Positions 41,157-48,894 of a stretch of DNA of 64,000 bases are shown in pieces; the first letter of the stretch is position 1; the number at the start of each line of letters is the position of its first letter. A program made the position numbers and the translations under genes. Source of the DNA: Escherichia hormaechei_A (lineage in GTDB: Bacteria > Pseudomonadota > Gammaproteobacteria > Enterobacterales > Enterobacteriaceae); the NCBI GenBank assembly GCA_042434945.1, contig CP170191.1:1612001-1676000 (forward strand). The letters run 5' to 3'. The notes beneath the pieces were generated by a model. The model made no database searches. It saw nothing but the letters and a program-made list of their open reading frames with translations, and was not told the DNA's origin.

Positions 41157-43796
41157 ATGCTGGGTAAATATAAAGCCGTTCTCGCGCTGTTATTACTGAT
41201 TATTCTTGTGCCGTTGACGCTGCTGATGACGCTCGGGCTGTGGGTTCCCACGCTGGCGGGCATCTGGCTCCCCGTTGGAACGCGCATCGCGTTTGAAAAA
41301 AGCCCACGGCTCACGCGTCACGCCCTGATCATCCCCGATCTCCGCTATCTGGTAGAAGAGTGTGAAATTGCCCGCGTGGAAAACGTGACTCTGTCACACC
41401 CCAGCCGCTGGGATCTGGATATTGGCGCACTTGAACTTAACTCTGTCTGCCTGAGCAAATTACCGCAATCGGCGCCATCTACGGTGGCGCCGAAAACGCT
41501 GGCGCAGTGGCAGGCCATCCTGCCCAACACCTGGCTGACCATCCATCGCTTTACCCTTTCTCCCTGGCAGCAGTGGGAAGGTGAGCTGCATGCCTCACTG
41601 ACGCCAGCCCGCCAGGACATCACCTATAAAGGCGAGCAGGTGAGCATTAAGGGGCAGTTACGCGGCCAGACCCTTTCCATCAGCCTGTTCGATGTGCAAC
41701 TGCCGGATCAGCCGCAGCCCGTGAAGCTGGTCGGTGAATTTACCCTGCCGCTGGTGCCGGACGGCGTGCCGGTGAAAGGGCATACGGTCGCGACCTTTAA
41801 CGTGCCACAGTTATCCTCGCTGGTCGATGCCGAACTGGACTGGGAGGACAATCAGGGCCAGCTGGTGGTCATGGCGCGGGACAACCCCGATCCGCTGCTC
41901 GATTTACCGTGGCAGATCACCGCTCAGCAGTTGACCATCAGCGACGGACGCTGGAACTGGTTAGCCTCCGGCGTGCCAATGAGCGGACGCGTCGGGCTGA
42001 AAGTGGATAACTGGCAGCAGGGGCTGGAGAAAGCCACCTTCACGGGGCGGCTCAACGTGCTGACCCAGGGGGATGCGGGTAAGGGCAACGCGGTGCTGAA
42101 TATCGGTCCCGGCTCGCTCAGTATGGATAACAGCGCTATGCCGCTGCACCTGAGCGGGGAAGCCAAGCAAAACGATCTGATCCTGTATGCCAGACTCCCG
42201 GCGAAGCTGACCGGCAGCCTTTACGATCCGCAGCTTACGTTTGAACCCGGCGCTTTATTGCGTTCGCGCGGGCGCATCATCGACTCGCTGGATATCGATG
42301 AGATCCGCTGGCCGCTGGCGGGCGTGAAGCTCACGCAGAAGGGCGTGGACGGCCGCCTGCAAGCCATTCTGCGGGCGCATGAAAACGAGATGGGCGATTT
42401 TGAGCTGCATCTGGACGGCCAGGCTAACGACTTTTTACCGGACAACGGTGTGTGGCAGTGGCGTTACTGGGGTAAAGGCAACTTCACGCCGATGAACGCG
42501 CGCTGGGATGTCCGGGGAACCGGGGAGTGGCGCGACAACGTTATCGAACTGACCGATCTTTCTACGGGTTTCGACAAATTGCAGTACGGCACGATGCTGG
42601 TCAGCAAGCCACGCCTGGTGCTGGATCACCCGATGCGCTGGTCGCGGGACCCGGATAACCCCACCTTTAGCGGCGCGCTCGCGCTTAACGCCGGGCAAAC
42701 AAGCTTTTCAGGCGGAAGCGTGCTGCCGCCGTCCGTTTTGACCTTCAGCGTTGACGGGAAAGACCCGACGGTGTTCCAGTTTAAAGGGAACCTGCATGCG
42801 GACGACATCGGCCCGGTCCAGGTGAATGGACGCTGGGACGGCGAACGCCTTCGCGGTCAGGCCTGGTGGCCAAAACAGTCTCTTACGGTGTTTCAGCCGC
42901 TGATCCCGCCAGACTGGAAAATGACCCTGCGCGGCGGCGAAATGTACGCGCAGGTGGCTTTCTCCGCGGCCCCCGATCAGGGGTTTGAGGCCGGGGGGCA
43001 CGGGGTGCTGAAAGCGGGCAGCGCGTGGATGCCGGATAACGAGATCAACGGCGTGGATTTTGTTCTTCCGTTCCGCTTAAGCCAGGGTACCTGGTCGCTG
43101 GGCACGCGCGGGCCGGTAACGTTACGAATCGACGAGGTGAAAAACCTGGTCACAGCCCGAAATATCACCGCGGATCTCCAGGGCGATTATCCCTGGACCG
43201 AAGCGAACCCGCTCCTGCTCACCAACGTGAAGGTGGAAGCGCTCGGCGGGAAAATCACCATGCAGCAGTTGAGAATGCCGCAGCACGATCCGGCTTTACT
43301 GCGCGTGGATAATATTTCCTCCAGCGAACTGATAAGCGCGGTGAATCCGAAGCAGTTTGCCATGTCCGGCCCGGTGAGCGGCGCGCTGCCGTTCTGGCTG
43401 GACAATGAAAAATGGATCATTAAAGATGGCTGGCTGACCAACCCGGGGCCGATGACGCTGCGCATCGACCAGGACACGGCGGATGCCATTGTGAAAGACA
43501 ACATGGTTGCCGGGGCGGCGATCAACTGGCTCCGCTATATGGAAATTTCGCAGTCGTGGACAAAACTCAATGTGGATAATCTGGGTGTGTTAACCATGCA
43601 GGCGGCCATTAAAGGCACCAGCCGCGTCGAAGGTAAAAGCAGTTTCGTAAACCTGAATTACACCCATGAAGAGAACATTTTTACCCTCTGGCGCAGCCTG
43701 CGCTTTGGGGACAATCTGCAAACATGGTTTGAGCAACATGCGGCGATACCCCTTCTCCGCAGTTCGACAGGCAAGGAAAGTGAGGAACAACAATGA
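41157..43796 (+). CDS. ydbH: AsmA-like envelope bridge protein YdbH
   Basis: An 879-residue protein with a single N-terminal helix (residues ~7-30) and a long periplasmic beta-rich region of the AsmA/TamB/YhdP type. With YnbE and YdbL it is thought to form a bridge for phospholipid transport to the outer membrane, partly redundant with TamB and YhdP. The C-terminal part (SGPVSGALPFWLDN ~740; NWLRYMEISQSWTKLNVDNL ~788) is typical of YdbH. It is the first gene of the ydbH-ynbE-ydbL operon; its stop overlaps the ynbE start. Confidence 0.94.
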   Translation: MLGKYKAVLALLLLIILVPLTLLMTLGLWVPTLAGIWLPVGTRIAFEKSPRLTRHALIIPDLRYLVEECEIARVENVTLSHPSRWDLDIGALELNSVCLSKLPQSAPSTVAPKTLAQWQAILPNTWLTIHRFTLSPWQQWEGELHASLTPARQDITYKGEQVSIKGQLRGQTLSISLFDVQLPDQPQPVKLVGEFTLPLVPDGVPVKGHTVATFNVPQLSSLVDAELDWEDNQGQLVVMARDNPDPLLDLPWQITAQQLTISDGRWNWLASGVPMSGRVGLKVDNWQQGLEKATFTGRLNVLTQGDAGKGNAVLNIGPGSLSMDNSAMPLHLSGEAKQNDLILYARLPAKLTGSLYDPQLTFEPGALLRSRGRIIDSLDIDEIRWPLAGVKLTQKGVDGRLQAILRAHENEMGDFELHLDGQANDFLPDNGVWQWRYWGKGNFTPMNARWDVRGTGEWRDNVIELTDLSTGFDKLQYGTMLVSKPRLVLDHPMRWSRDPDNPTFSGALALNAGQTSFSGGSVLPPSVLTFSVDGKDPTVFQFKGNLHADDIGPVQVNGRWDGERLRGQAWWPKQSLTVFQPLIPPDWKMTLRGGEMYAQVAFSAAPDQGFEAGGHGVLKAGSAWMPDNEINGVDFVLPFRLSQGTWSLGTRGPVTLRIDEVKNLVTARNITADLQGDYPWTEANPLLLTNVKVEALGGKITMQQLRMPQHDPALLRVDNISSSELISAVNPKQFAMSGPVSGALPFWLDNEKWIIKDGWLTNPGPMTLRIDQDTADAIVKDNMVAGAAINWLRYMEISQSWTKLNVDNLGVLTMQAAIKGTSRVEGKSSFVNLNYTHEENIFTLWRSLRFGDNLQTWFEQHAAIPLLRSSTGKESEEQQ

Positions 43797-43984
43797 AAAA
43801 GAGGGCTGGTGTACTCACCGTGGCCGTCGTCGCGCTGCTATCAGGCTGCACGCCGCGCATTGAAGTGGCGGCGCCCAAAGAGCCGATCACCATCAACATG
43901 AACGTGAAAATCGAGCATGAAATCCATATCAAGGTGGATAAAGACGTTGAAGCCCTGCTGAAATCCCGCAGCGATCTGTTCTGA
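43793..43984 (+). CDS. ynbE: Outer-membrane lipoprotein YnbE
   Basis: A 63-residue lipoprotein: signal MKKRAGVLTVAVVALLSGC with lipobox LSGC (Cys19), then TPRIEVAAPKEPITINMNVK, almost identical to YnbE. It is believed to cap or extend the YdbH bridge at the outer membrane. The start overlaps the ydbH stop (ATGA). Confidence 0.94.
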   Translation: MKKRAGVLTVAVVALLSGCTPRIEVAAPKEPITINMNVKIEHEIHIKVDKDVEALLKSRSDLF

Positions 43985-43991
43985 GGATGTC

Positions 43992-44309
43992 ATGAAACGA
44001 TTTGCTCTGATGTTACTGGCGCTGGGGATGAACGTTCACGCCGCCACGCTTACGCTCAACGATGCGCGTGCCCAGGGGCGCGTAGGGGAAACCCTGAGCG
44101 GCTATCTTGCGCCCGTTCAGCACGACGCTGAAACCCTGGCGCTGGTGAACCGTATCAACGCCGCACGCACGGAAAGTTACCAGCAGCTGGCTGACAGTAA
44201 TAATTTACCCGTCGACGAGGTGGCGAAAATGGCGGGACAAAAGCTGGTGGCCCGCGCGCAGCCGGGTGAGTACGTGAAGGGAATTAACGGCAAGTGGCTG
44301 AAAAAATAG
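43992..44309 (+). CDS. ydbL: Periplasmic protein YdbL
   Basis: A 105-residue exported DUF1318 protein with signal 1-18 (HAA-T) and the block LTLNDARAQGRVGETLSGYL, then AESYQ-type helices and ending GINGKWLKK. It acts as a chaperone limiting YnbE multimerisation in E. coli. It is third in the ydbH operon, 7 bp after ynbE, and its stop abuts the feaR stop on the other strand. Confidence 0.94.
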   Translation: MKRFALMLLALGMNVHAATLTLNDARAQGRVGETLSGYLAPVQHDAETLALVNRINAARTESYQQLADSNNLPVDEVAKMAGQKLVARAQPGEYVKGINGKWLKK

Positions 44310-45218
44310 CTAGCGGTAACGCCTGCGGTATTCGCCCGGCGAAACCCCGAAACGCTGCTTAAAGGCGGTGGAAAAATGGCTATGGTCGGTGAAACCCCAG
44401 CTGTAGCCAATCCCCGCCAGCTTTTCGTCATCGCTGATGGAACGCAGCGCCTGAGCGCATAAATCGAGGCGACGGTTCTTAATATACTGCGCTACCACCA
44501 GCCCTTTCCCGGCAAACATGCGGTACAAGCTACGCACGGACATGCCGCTCTCTGAAGCTATCCACTCCGGTCTTAACGCCTCCGACTGAATATGATCATC
44601 AATCAGGGACAGAACGTGGCGGAACTGACGCTCCTTGCGCGGCAGCACCTCGTCACGCTGCTGGAAGGCCGGACGCAGCAGACACACCATCGCCTCAAGC
44701 GCCGCTTCGCTTTCACTGGCGCTGAGATCGGCATTGCCCATGCTCTCCTGTAGCAGTCGGTAGCTCAGCTGTACGGTAGGCAGACTGCGGGAGAGGGGCA
44801 GCGCGCACCTCACTTCCTGAAAACGCGCGTGTTGCTCAATGATTTGTCGCGGGAGCAGCAGCGAAATCTGGCGGGAACGCTCCTGCCAGTAAATGGAGCA
44901 CGGGCGGGAGGCGTCAATCAGCGTGATATCCCCGGCTTTCAGCATCGCGCGCTGGTCGTCCTGTTCGATTCCGGCGCTGCCTTCCAGCTGAAACACGGTG
45001 TAGAACCAGGCGTCGTTGCCGTTTTTGATCTCCTGACGGGTGCGAAACAGGTTAACGCCTGCGGCGGTCACCGTGCTCAGCTTCAGACTTTGGGTGTAGC
45101 TGGTTTCCAGCTCGCCGAGAAACGCCCCCTCTAACGGACGTGCCGCAAAGCGCCCACAAACCTGGTTAATTTGCGCCAGCCACTGCTGAAAATTGTCCTG
45201 TTCGCTTGCACACGCCAT
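44310..45218 (-). CDS. feaR: AraC-family activator FeaR
   Basis: A 302-residue regulator from the chosen ATG (301 in E. coli; a start 14 codons upstream lacks a ribosome-binding site). The N-terminal effector domain contains DAWFYTVFQLEG and GDITLIDASRPCSIYWQE. The C-terminal AraC double helix-turn-helix (residues ~205-302) contains EWIASESGMSVRSLYRMFAG and FTDHSHFSTAFKQRFGVSP. FeaR activates feaB and tynA in response to aromatic amines/aldehydes. It is divergent from feaB, and TGNCA-N8-AAA sites are visible before both targets. Confidence 0.95.
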   Translation of the reverse strand: MACASEQDNFQQWLAQINQVCGRFAARPLEGAFLGELETSYTQSLKLSTVTAAGVNLFRTRQEIKNGNDAWFYTVFQLEGSAGIEQDDQRAMLKAGDITLIDASRPCSIYWQERSRQISLLLPRQIIEQHARFQEVRCALPLSRSLPTVQLSYRLLQESMGNADLSASESEAALEAMVCLLRPAFQQRDEVLPRKERQFRHVLSLIDDHIQSEALRPEWIASESGMSVRSLYRMFAGKGLVVAQYIKNRRLDLCAQALRSISDDEKLAGIGYSWGFTDHSHFSTAFKQRFGVSPGEYRRRYR

Positions 45219-45357
45219 TGATGTTCTCGCTGCACCGTCACTGTTTTCGCATTGTTGCATTTATGTTGCATTTTGTCAGGGCTACGAGGCTGACTATAGG
45301 AAAGAACACTCAACGGTTACAGCGATATAAGCGGGAATTATCACGATTTGCGGACCC

Positions 45358-45394
45358 TGTCACAGCTGGCAAAGCGAATGTCACACAGACAAAA
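45358..45394 (+). promoter_or_regulatory. Two direct FeaR-type sites upstream of feaB
   Basis: TGTCA-N8-AAA occurs at 45358-45373 and again at 45379-45394, both on the plus strand and 21 bp (two helical turns) apart. This fits the reported FeaR consensus TGNCA-N8-AAA and the paired binding of AraC-type activators. They lie 65-100 bp before the feaB start codon. Confidence 0.75.
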
Positions 45395-45459
45395 GCAGGA
45401 ATGCGAATCCCCTCTTAGACTGCATACACACCCTGCGAAGCATAACGAAGGAGTATTCT

Positions 45460-46959
45460 ATGTCCGAATCACATGTCGCCATCCTGCCGGGCGTGCAGCA
45501 GTTTTTAGATCGCCAGCACGGCCTGTGGATCGAAGGGCGTCAGGCGGCATCCGATAGCGAAAAGCGTCTGAACGTCTATAACCCGGCGACCGGAGAGGTT
45601 ATTGCCTCTACCGCCGATGCCAGCGTCGATGATGTCGATCGTGCGGTGATGTCTGGCTGGCGCGCCTTTGTCGCCCGAAGCTGGGCCGGACGGCTGCCGG
45701 CAGAGCGGGAACGTATCCTGCTGCGGTTTGCGGATCTGGTGGAACAGCATGGCGAAGAGCTGGCACAGCTCGAAACCCTGGAGCAGGGGAAATCGATTAA
45801 CATTTCCCGCGCCTTCGAGGTGGGCTGCACCCTGAACTGGATGCGCTACACGGCAGGGCTGACCACCAAAATTGCCGGTAAAACCCTCGATCTCTCGATT
45901 CCACTGCCGCAGGGCGCGCGTTATCAGGCGTGGACGCGTAAAGAGCCGGTGGGAGTCGTGGCGGGGATTGTGCCGTGGAACTTCCCGCTGATGATTGGCA
46001 TGTGGAAAGTGATGCCCGCGCTGGCGGCAGGTTGCTCCATCGTGATCAAACCGTCGGAAACCACGCCGCTCACCCTGTTACGGGTGGCGGAACTGGCGAG
46101 CGAGGCGGGGATCCCGGAGGGTGTGTTCAACGTGGTGACCGGCAGTGGCGCCGTCTGTGGCGCGGCGCTGACCTCGCACCCGCGCATTGCCAAAGTGAGC
46201 TTTACCGGTTCGACGGCGACGGGCAAGCAGATTGCCCGCGCGGCGGCGGACACGCTAACGGGCGTGACGCTGGAGCTGGGCGGCAAAAACCCGGCCATCG
46301 TGCTGAAAGATGCCGATCCGGCGTGGGTGATTGAAGGGCTGATGACCGGCAGCTTCCTGAACCAGGGGCAGGTCTGCGCGGCCAGCTCGCGCATTTATAT
46401 TGAGGCTCCGCTGTTCGACACGCTGGTCAGCGGGTTTGAACAGGCCGTGAAATCCCTCAGCGTCGGGCCGGGCATGTCGCCGGAGGCGTTTATCAACCCG
46501 CTGGTGTCGCGCGCCCACTGCGATAAGGTTCAGGCGTTCCTGGATGAGGCGAAGGCGCACAATGCGGAGCTGATCGCCGGGAACCGGGGCCCAGACGGCA
46601 AAGGCTATTACGTTTCGCCAACGCTGGTGGTCAACCCGGATAATCATCTGCGACTGACGCGTGAAGAGGTCTTCGGGCCGGTGGTGAACCTGGTTCGTGT
46701 GGCCGATGGGGAAGAGGCGCTTCAGCTGGCGAACGACACTGAATATGGCTTAACGGCCAGCGTCTGGACGCAGAACATCAGTAAAGCGCTGGCGTATACC
46801 GACAGGTTACAGGCCGGAACCGTGTGGGTGAACAGCCACACGCTGATAGACGCCAACCTGCCGTTCGGCGGCATGAAGCAGTCCGGCACCGGGCGCGATT
46901 TCGGCCCCGACTGGCTGGACGGCTGGTGTGAAACCAAGTCGGTGTGTGTGCGGTATTAA
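45460..46959 (+). CDS. feaB: Phenylacetaldehyde dehydrogenase
   Basis: A 499-residue aldehyde dehydrogenase, same length as E. coli FeaB, that oxidises phenylacetaldehyde to phenylacetate with NAD. Catalytic Glu is in LELGGKNP (~272) and the nucleophile Cys in NQGQVCAASS (~306). The substrate-lid and dimer regions match FeaB nearly throughout, ending DGWCETKSVCVRY. An AAGGAG ribosome-binding site precedes the ATG. The last ~55 bp of the gene is the first segment of a fourfold tandem repeat continuing downstream. Confidence 0.96.
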   Translation: MSESHVAILPGVQQFLDRQHGLWIEGRQAASDSEKRLNVYNPATGEVIASTADASVDDVDRAVMSGWRAFVARSWAGRLPAERERILLRFADLVEQHGEELAQLETLEQGKSINISRAFEVGCTLNWMRYTAGLTTKIAGKTLDLSIPLPQGARYQAWTRKEPVGVVAGIVPWNFPLMIGMWKVMPALAAGCSIVIKPSETTPLTLLRVAELASEAGIPEGVFNVVTGSGAVCGAALTSHPRIAKVSFTGSTATGKQIARAAADTLTGVTLELGGKNPAIVLKDADPAWVIEGLMTGSFLNQGQVCAASSRIYIEAPLFDTLVSGFEQAVKSLSVGPGMSPEAFINPLVSRAHCDKVQAFLDEAKAHNAELIAGNRGPDGKGYYVSPTLVVNPDNHLRLTREEVFGPVVNLVRVADGEEALQLANDTEYGLTASVWTQNISKALAYTDRLQAGTVWVNSHTLIDANLPFGGMKQSGTGRDFGPDWLDGWCETKSVCVRY

Positions 46960-47810
46960 AAAAAACGCCGGGTGACGGCTACGCCTTACCCGGCCTACGG
47001 GATCGAGGAAAAAGGTTGGTTTTGTAGGCCGGGTAAGCGCAGCGCCACCTGGCGTAACTTACAGCGACCATCGATCCCGCCCGGCCTCCTTCGCCCTGTA
47101 CAGCGCCGCATCGGTGCGGGCAATGATTTCCGCCCCGACTGGCTGGACGGCTGGTGTGAAACCAAGTCGGTGTGTGTGCGGTATTAAAAAAACGCCGGGT
47201 GGCGGCTACGCCTTACCCGGCCTACGGGATCGAGGAAAAGGTTGGTTTTGTAGGCCGGGTAAGCGCAGCGCCACCCGGCGTAACTTACAGCGACCACCGA
47301 TCCCGCCCGACCTCCTTCGCCCTGTACAGCGCCGCATCGGCGCGGGCAATGATTTCCGCCCCGACTGGCTGGACGGCTGGTGTGAAACCAAGTCGGTGTG
47401 TGTGCGGTATTAAAAAAACGCCGGGTGGCGGCTACGCCTTACCCGGCCTACGGGATCGAGGAAAAGGTTGGTTTTGTAGGCCGGGTAAGCGCAGCGCCAC
47501 CCGGCGTAACTTACAGCGACCACCGATCCCGCCCGGCCTCCTTCGCCCTGTACAGCGCCGCATCGGCGCGGGCAATGATTTCCGCCCCGACTGGCTGGAC
47601 GGCTGGTGTGAAACCAAGTCGGTGTGTGTGCGGTATTAAAAAAACGCCGGGTGGCGGCTACGCCTTATCCGTCCTGCGGGATCGAGGAAAAGGTTGGTTT
47701 TGTAGGCAGGGTAAGCGCAGCGCCACCCGGCGTAACTTACAGCGACCACCGATTCCGCCCGGCCTCCTTCGCCCTGTACAGCGCCGCATCGGCGCGGGCA
47801 ATGATTTCCG
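46904..47810. repeat. Fourfold ~226-bp tandem repeat joining feaB and cyclase gene tails
   Basis: Each unit contains the last ~55 bp of feaB (stop codons at 46957, 47185, 47411, 47637), an inverted REP pair, and the last ~75 bp of the convergent cyclase gene (minus-strand stops at 47059, 47285, 47511, 47737). Spacings are 228, 226 and 226 bp for the feaB tails and exactly 226 for the cyclase tails. New junctions read GATTTCCGCCCC, where feaB has GATTTCGGCCCC and the cyclase has GATTTCCGGACC, so units joined through a GATTTC microhomology. Units 1 and 4 carry several single-base differences, so this is not an exact duplicate. Confidence 0.93.
46966..47058. repeat. REP/BIME pair inside each tandem unit
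   Basis: Two REP palindromes in opposite orientation: CGCCGGGTGACGGCTACGCC...CCCGGCCTAC, a ~25-bp linker, then GTAGGCCGGGTAAGCGCAGC...CACCTGGCG. This is the ancestral intergenic content between feaB and the cyclase gene, and it recurs in the other three units (near 47192, 47418 and 47644). The pair can fold into a long cruciform and probably acted as a bidirectional transcription end. Confidence 0.8.
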
Positions 47811-48843
47811 GACCGGCCAGCCCTGCGGTATAGCCTGCAATGCCCATACTCGCCGTCACACATTCACTCACCTTCGACGCGCTGTGCGGAATGGCTGCGT
47901 TGCGCAGGCCAGCCTGGATCCGCGCGGCGACTTTCTCAGCAACGCTTTCTTCGCAGTCAAAGAGGATCACCACAAACTCCTCGCCACCGTAGCGCGAAAC
48001 CACATCCTCTGGCATGCGCACCGAGGTGTTCAGCACCTCTGCCACCCGCGCGAGACACGCATCTCCGGCCTGGTGACCGTAGGTGTCGTTATACAGTTTG
48101 AAGTAATCGACATCCAGCATCAGCACCGCGAAGCGTTTGCCTTGCTCTACGGCATTTTCCAGCACCAGCTCCATCGCCCGGCGGTTGGCCGTTTTCGTCA
48201 GTGGATCCTGATGGGCCAGCGCATCCAGCCGCGAAATTAAACGCTGATTCTGCTGGTTGCGACGCCACGCCTCTTCAAACCAGCTCAACAGGATATAGCG
48301 CCCGCACACGAGAATGAACGTGAACACCACCCACAGCCCGGCAAAGCGATAATTAATTTCCTGATTCAGCAGCATGCTGGCAACGGGCAGGCTTACCCAT
48401 AGCGGAACGGTGAAGCAGAGCAGTGCCACCGGGTGAAAATAGAGCGCGGTCATACCGGCCATCAGCAGGGTAACGAATATAGGCCAGGGATGAGGAAGCT
48501 GTAACACGTTGATAAACCAGTAACAACTTATCGACCACAGCAGGCTGCACATAAACAAAACGGCGCTGACGCCGCGGATGTGGCGCCAGGCCATGATCAC
48601 CAGCGCCACGGAAAGGATCACCACGCCCAGCATGGAGGCGTCAATCATCTGCCGCAGAGGGGGGGTGATGTGCAGGAGGGCATCGATATGGCCGAACAAC
48701 GAATTGCGCAGCAGGACCATAAGGGCAAAGCTGGCATTCACAAAGGCGAGCCACGGCAGGTTCACGGCCAGCCCGTGAACAACCATTGATTTACGGGTAG
48801 GCCATATCGCGGGTTCGGGTGTGGCTGGATGTCTTTTTTCCAT
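47737..48843 (-). CDS. Membrane diguanylate cyclase (GGDEF)
   Basis: A 368-residue protein with an N-terminal membrane domain of about six helices (residues ~25-195) and a C-terminal GGDEF domain (~205-365). The active-site loop is RYGGEEFVVIL (~292-302) with the intact GGEEF signature, and LMLDVDYFKLYNDTYGHQAGD (at ~247-267) carries the metal Asp and substrate residues, so it should make c-di-GMP from GTP. No RxxD inhibitory site is evident. Its 3' end is duplicated in the tandem repeat downstream. Together with the alkylsulfatase it interrupts the E. coli order feaB-tynA. Confidence 0.9.
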   Translation of the reverse strand: MEKRHPATPEPAIWPTRKSMVVHGLAVNLPWLAFVNASFALMVLLRNSLFGHIDALLHITPPLRQMIDASMLGVVILSVALVIMAWRHIRGVSAVLFMCSLLWSISCYWFINVLQLPHPWPIFVTLLMAGMTALYFHPVALLCFTVPLWVSLPVASMLLNQEINYRFAGLWVVFTFILVCGRYILLSWFEEAWRRNQQNQRLISRLDALAHQDPLTKTANRRAMELVLENAVEQGKRFAVLMLDVDYFKLYNDTYGHQAGDACLARVAEVLNTSVRMPEDVVSRYGGEEFVVILFDCEESVAEKVAARIQAGLRNAAIPHSASKVSECVTASMGIAGYTAGLAGPEIIARADAALYRAKEAGRNRWSL

Positions 48844-48862
48844 TGAAGAGAATTTTCCTTGA

Positions 48863-48883
48863 GCGGGCGGAACGTCCGCCCGC
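48863..48883 (-). terminator. Hairpin terminator after the alkylsulfatase gene
   Basis: A perfect 9-bp stem GCGGGCGGA/TCCGCCCGC with an ACG loop. On the minus strand it is followed by TCAAGGAAAATT, where the cyclase ribosome-binding site also lies. Confidence 0.55.
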
Positions 48884-48894
48884 GAGTGCTGCCT

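Noticed and set aside
46904..47810. CRISPR-like array
   Set aside because: The repeat unit is ~226 bp of gene tails and REPs with no unique spacers and no cas genes.
46972..48240. Overlapping open readings across the tandem repeat that share a repeated tail ending SVCVRY
   Set aside because: They are read through the duplicated feaB tail, REP pair and cyclase tail; they have no ribosome-binding site or independent family, and exist only because of the 226-bp period.
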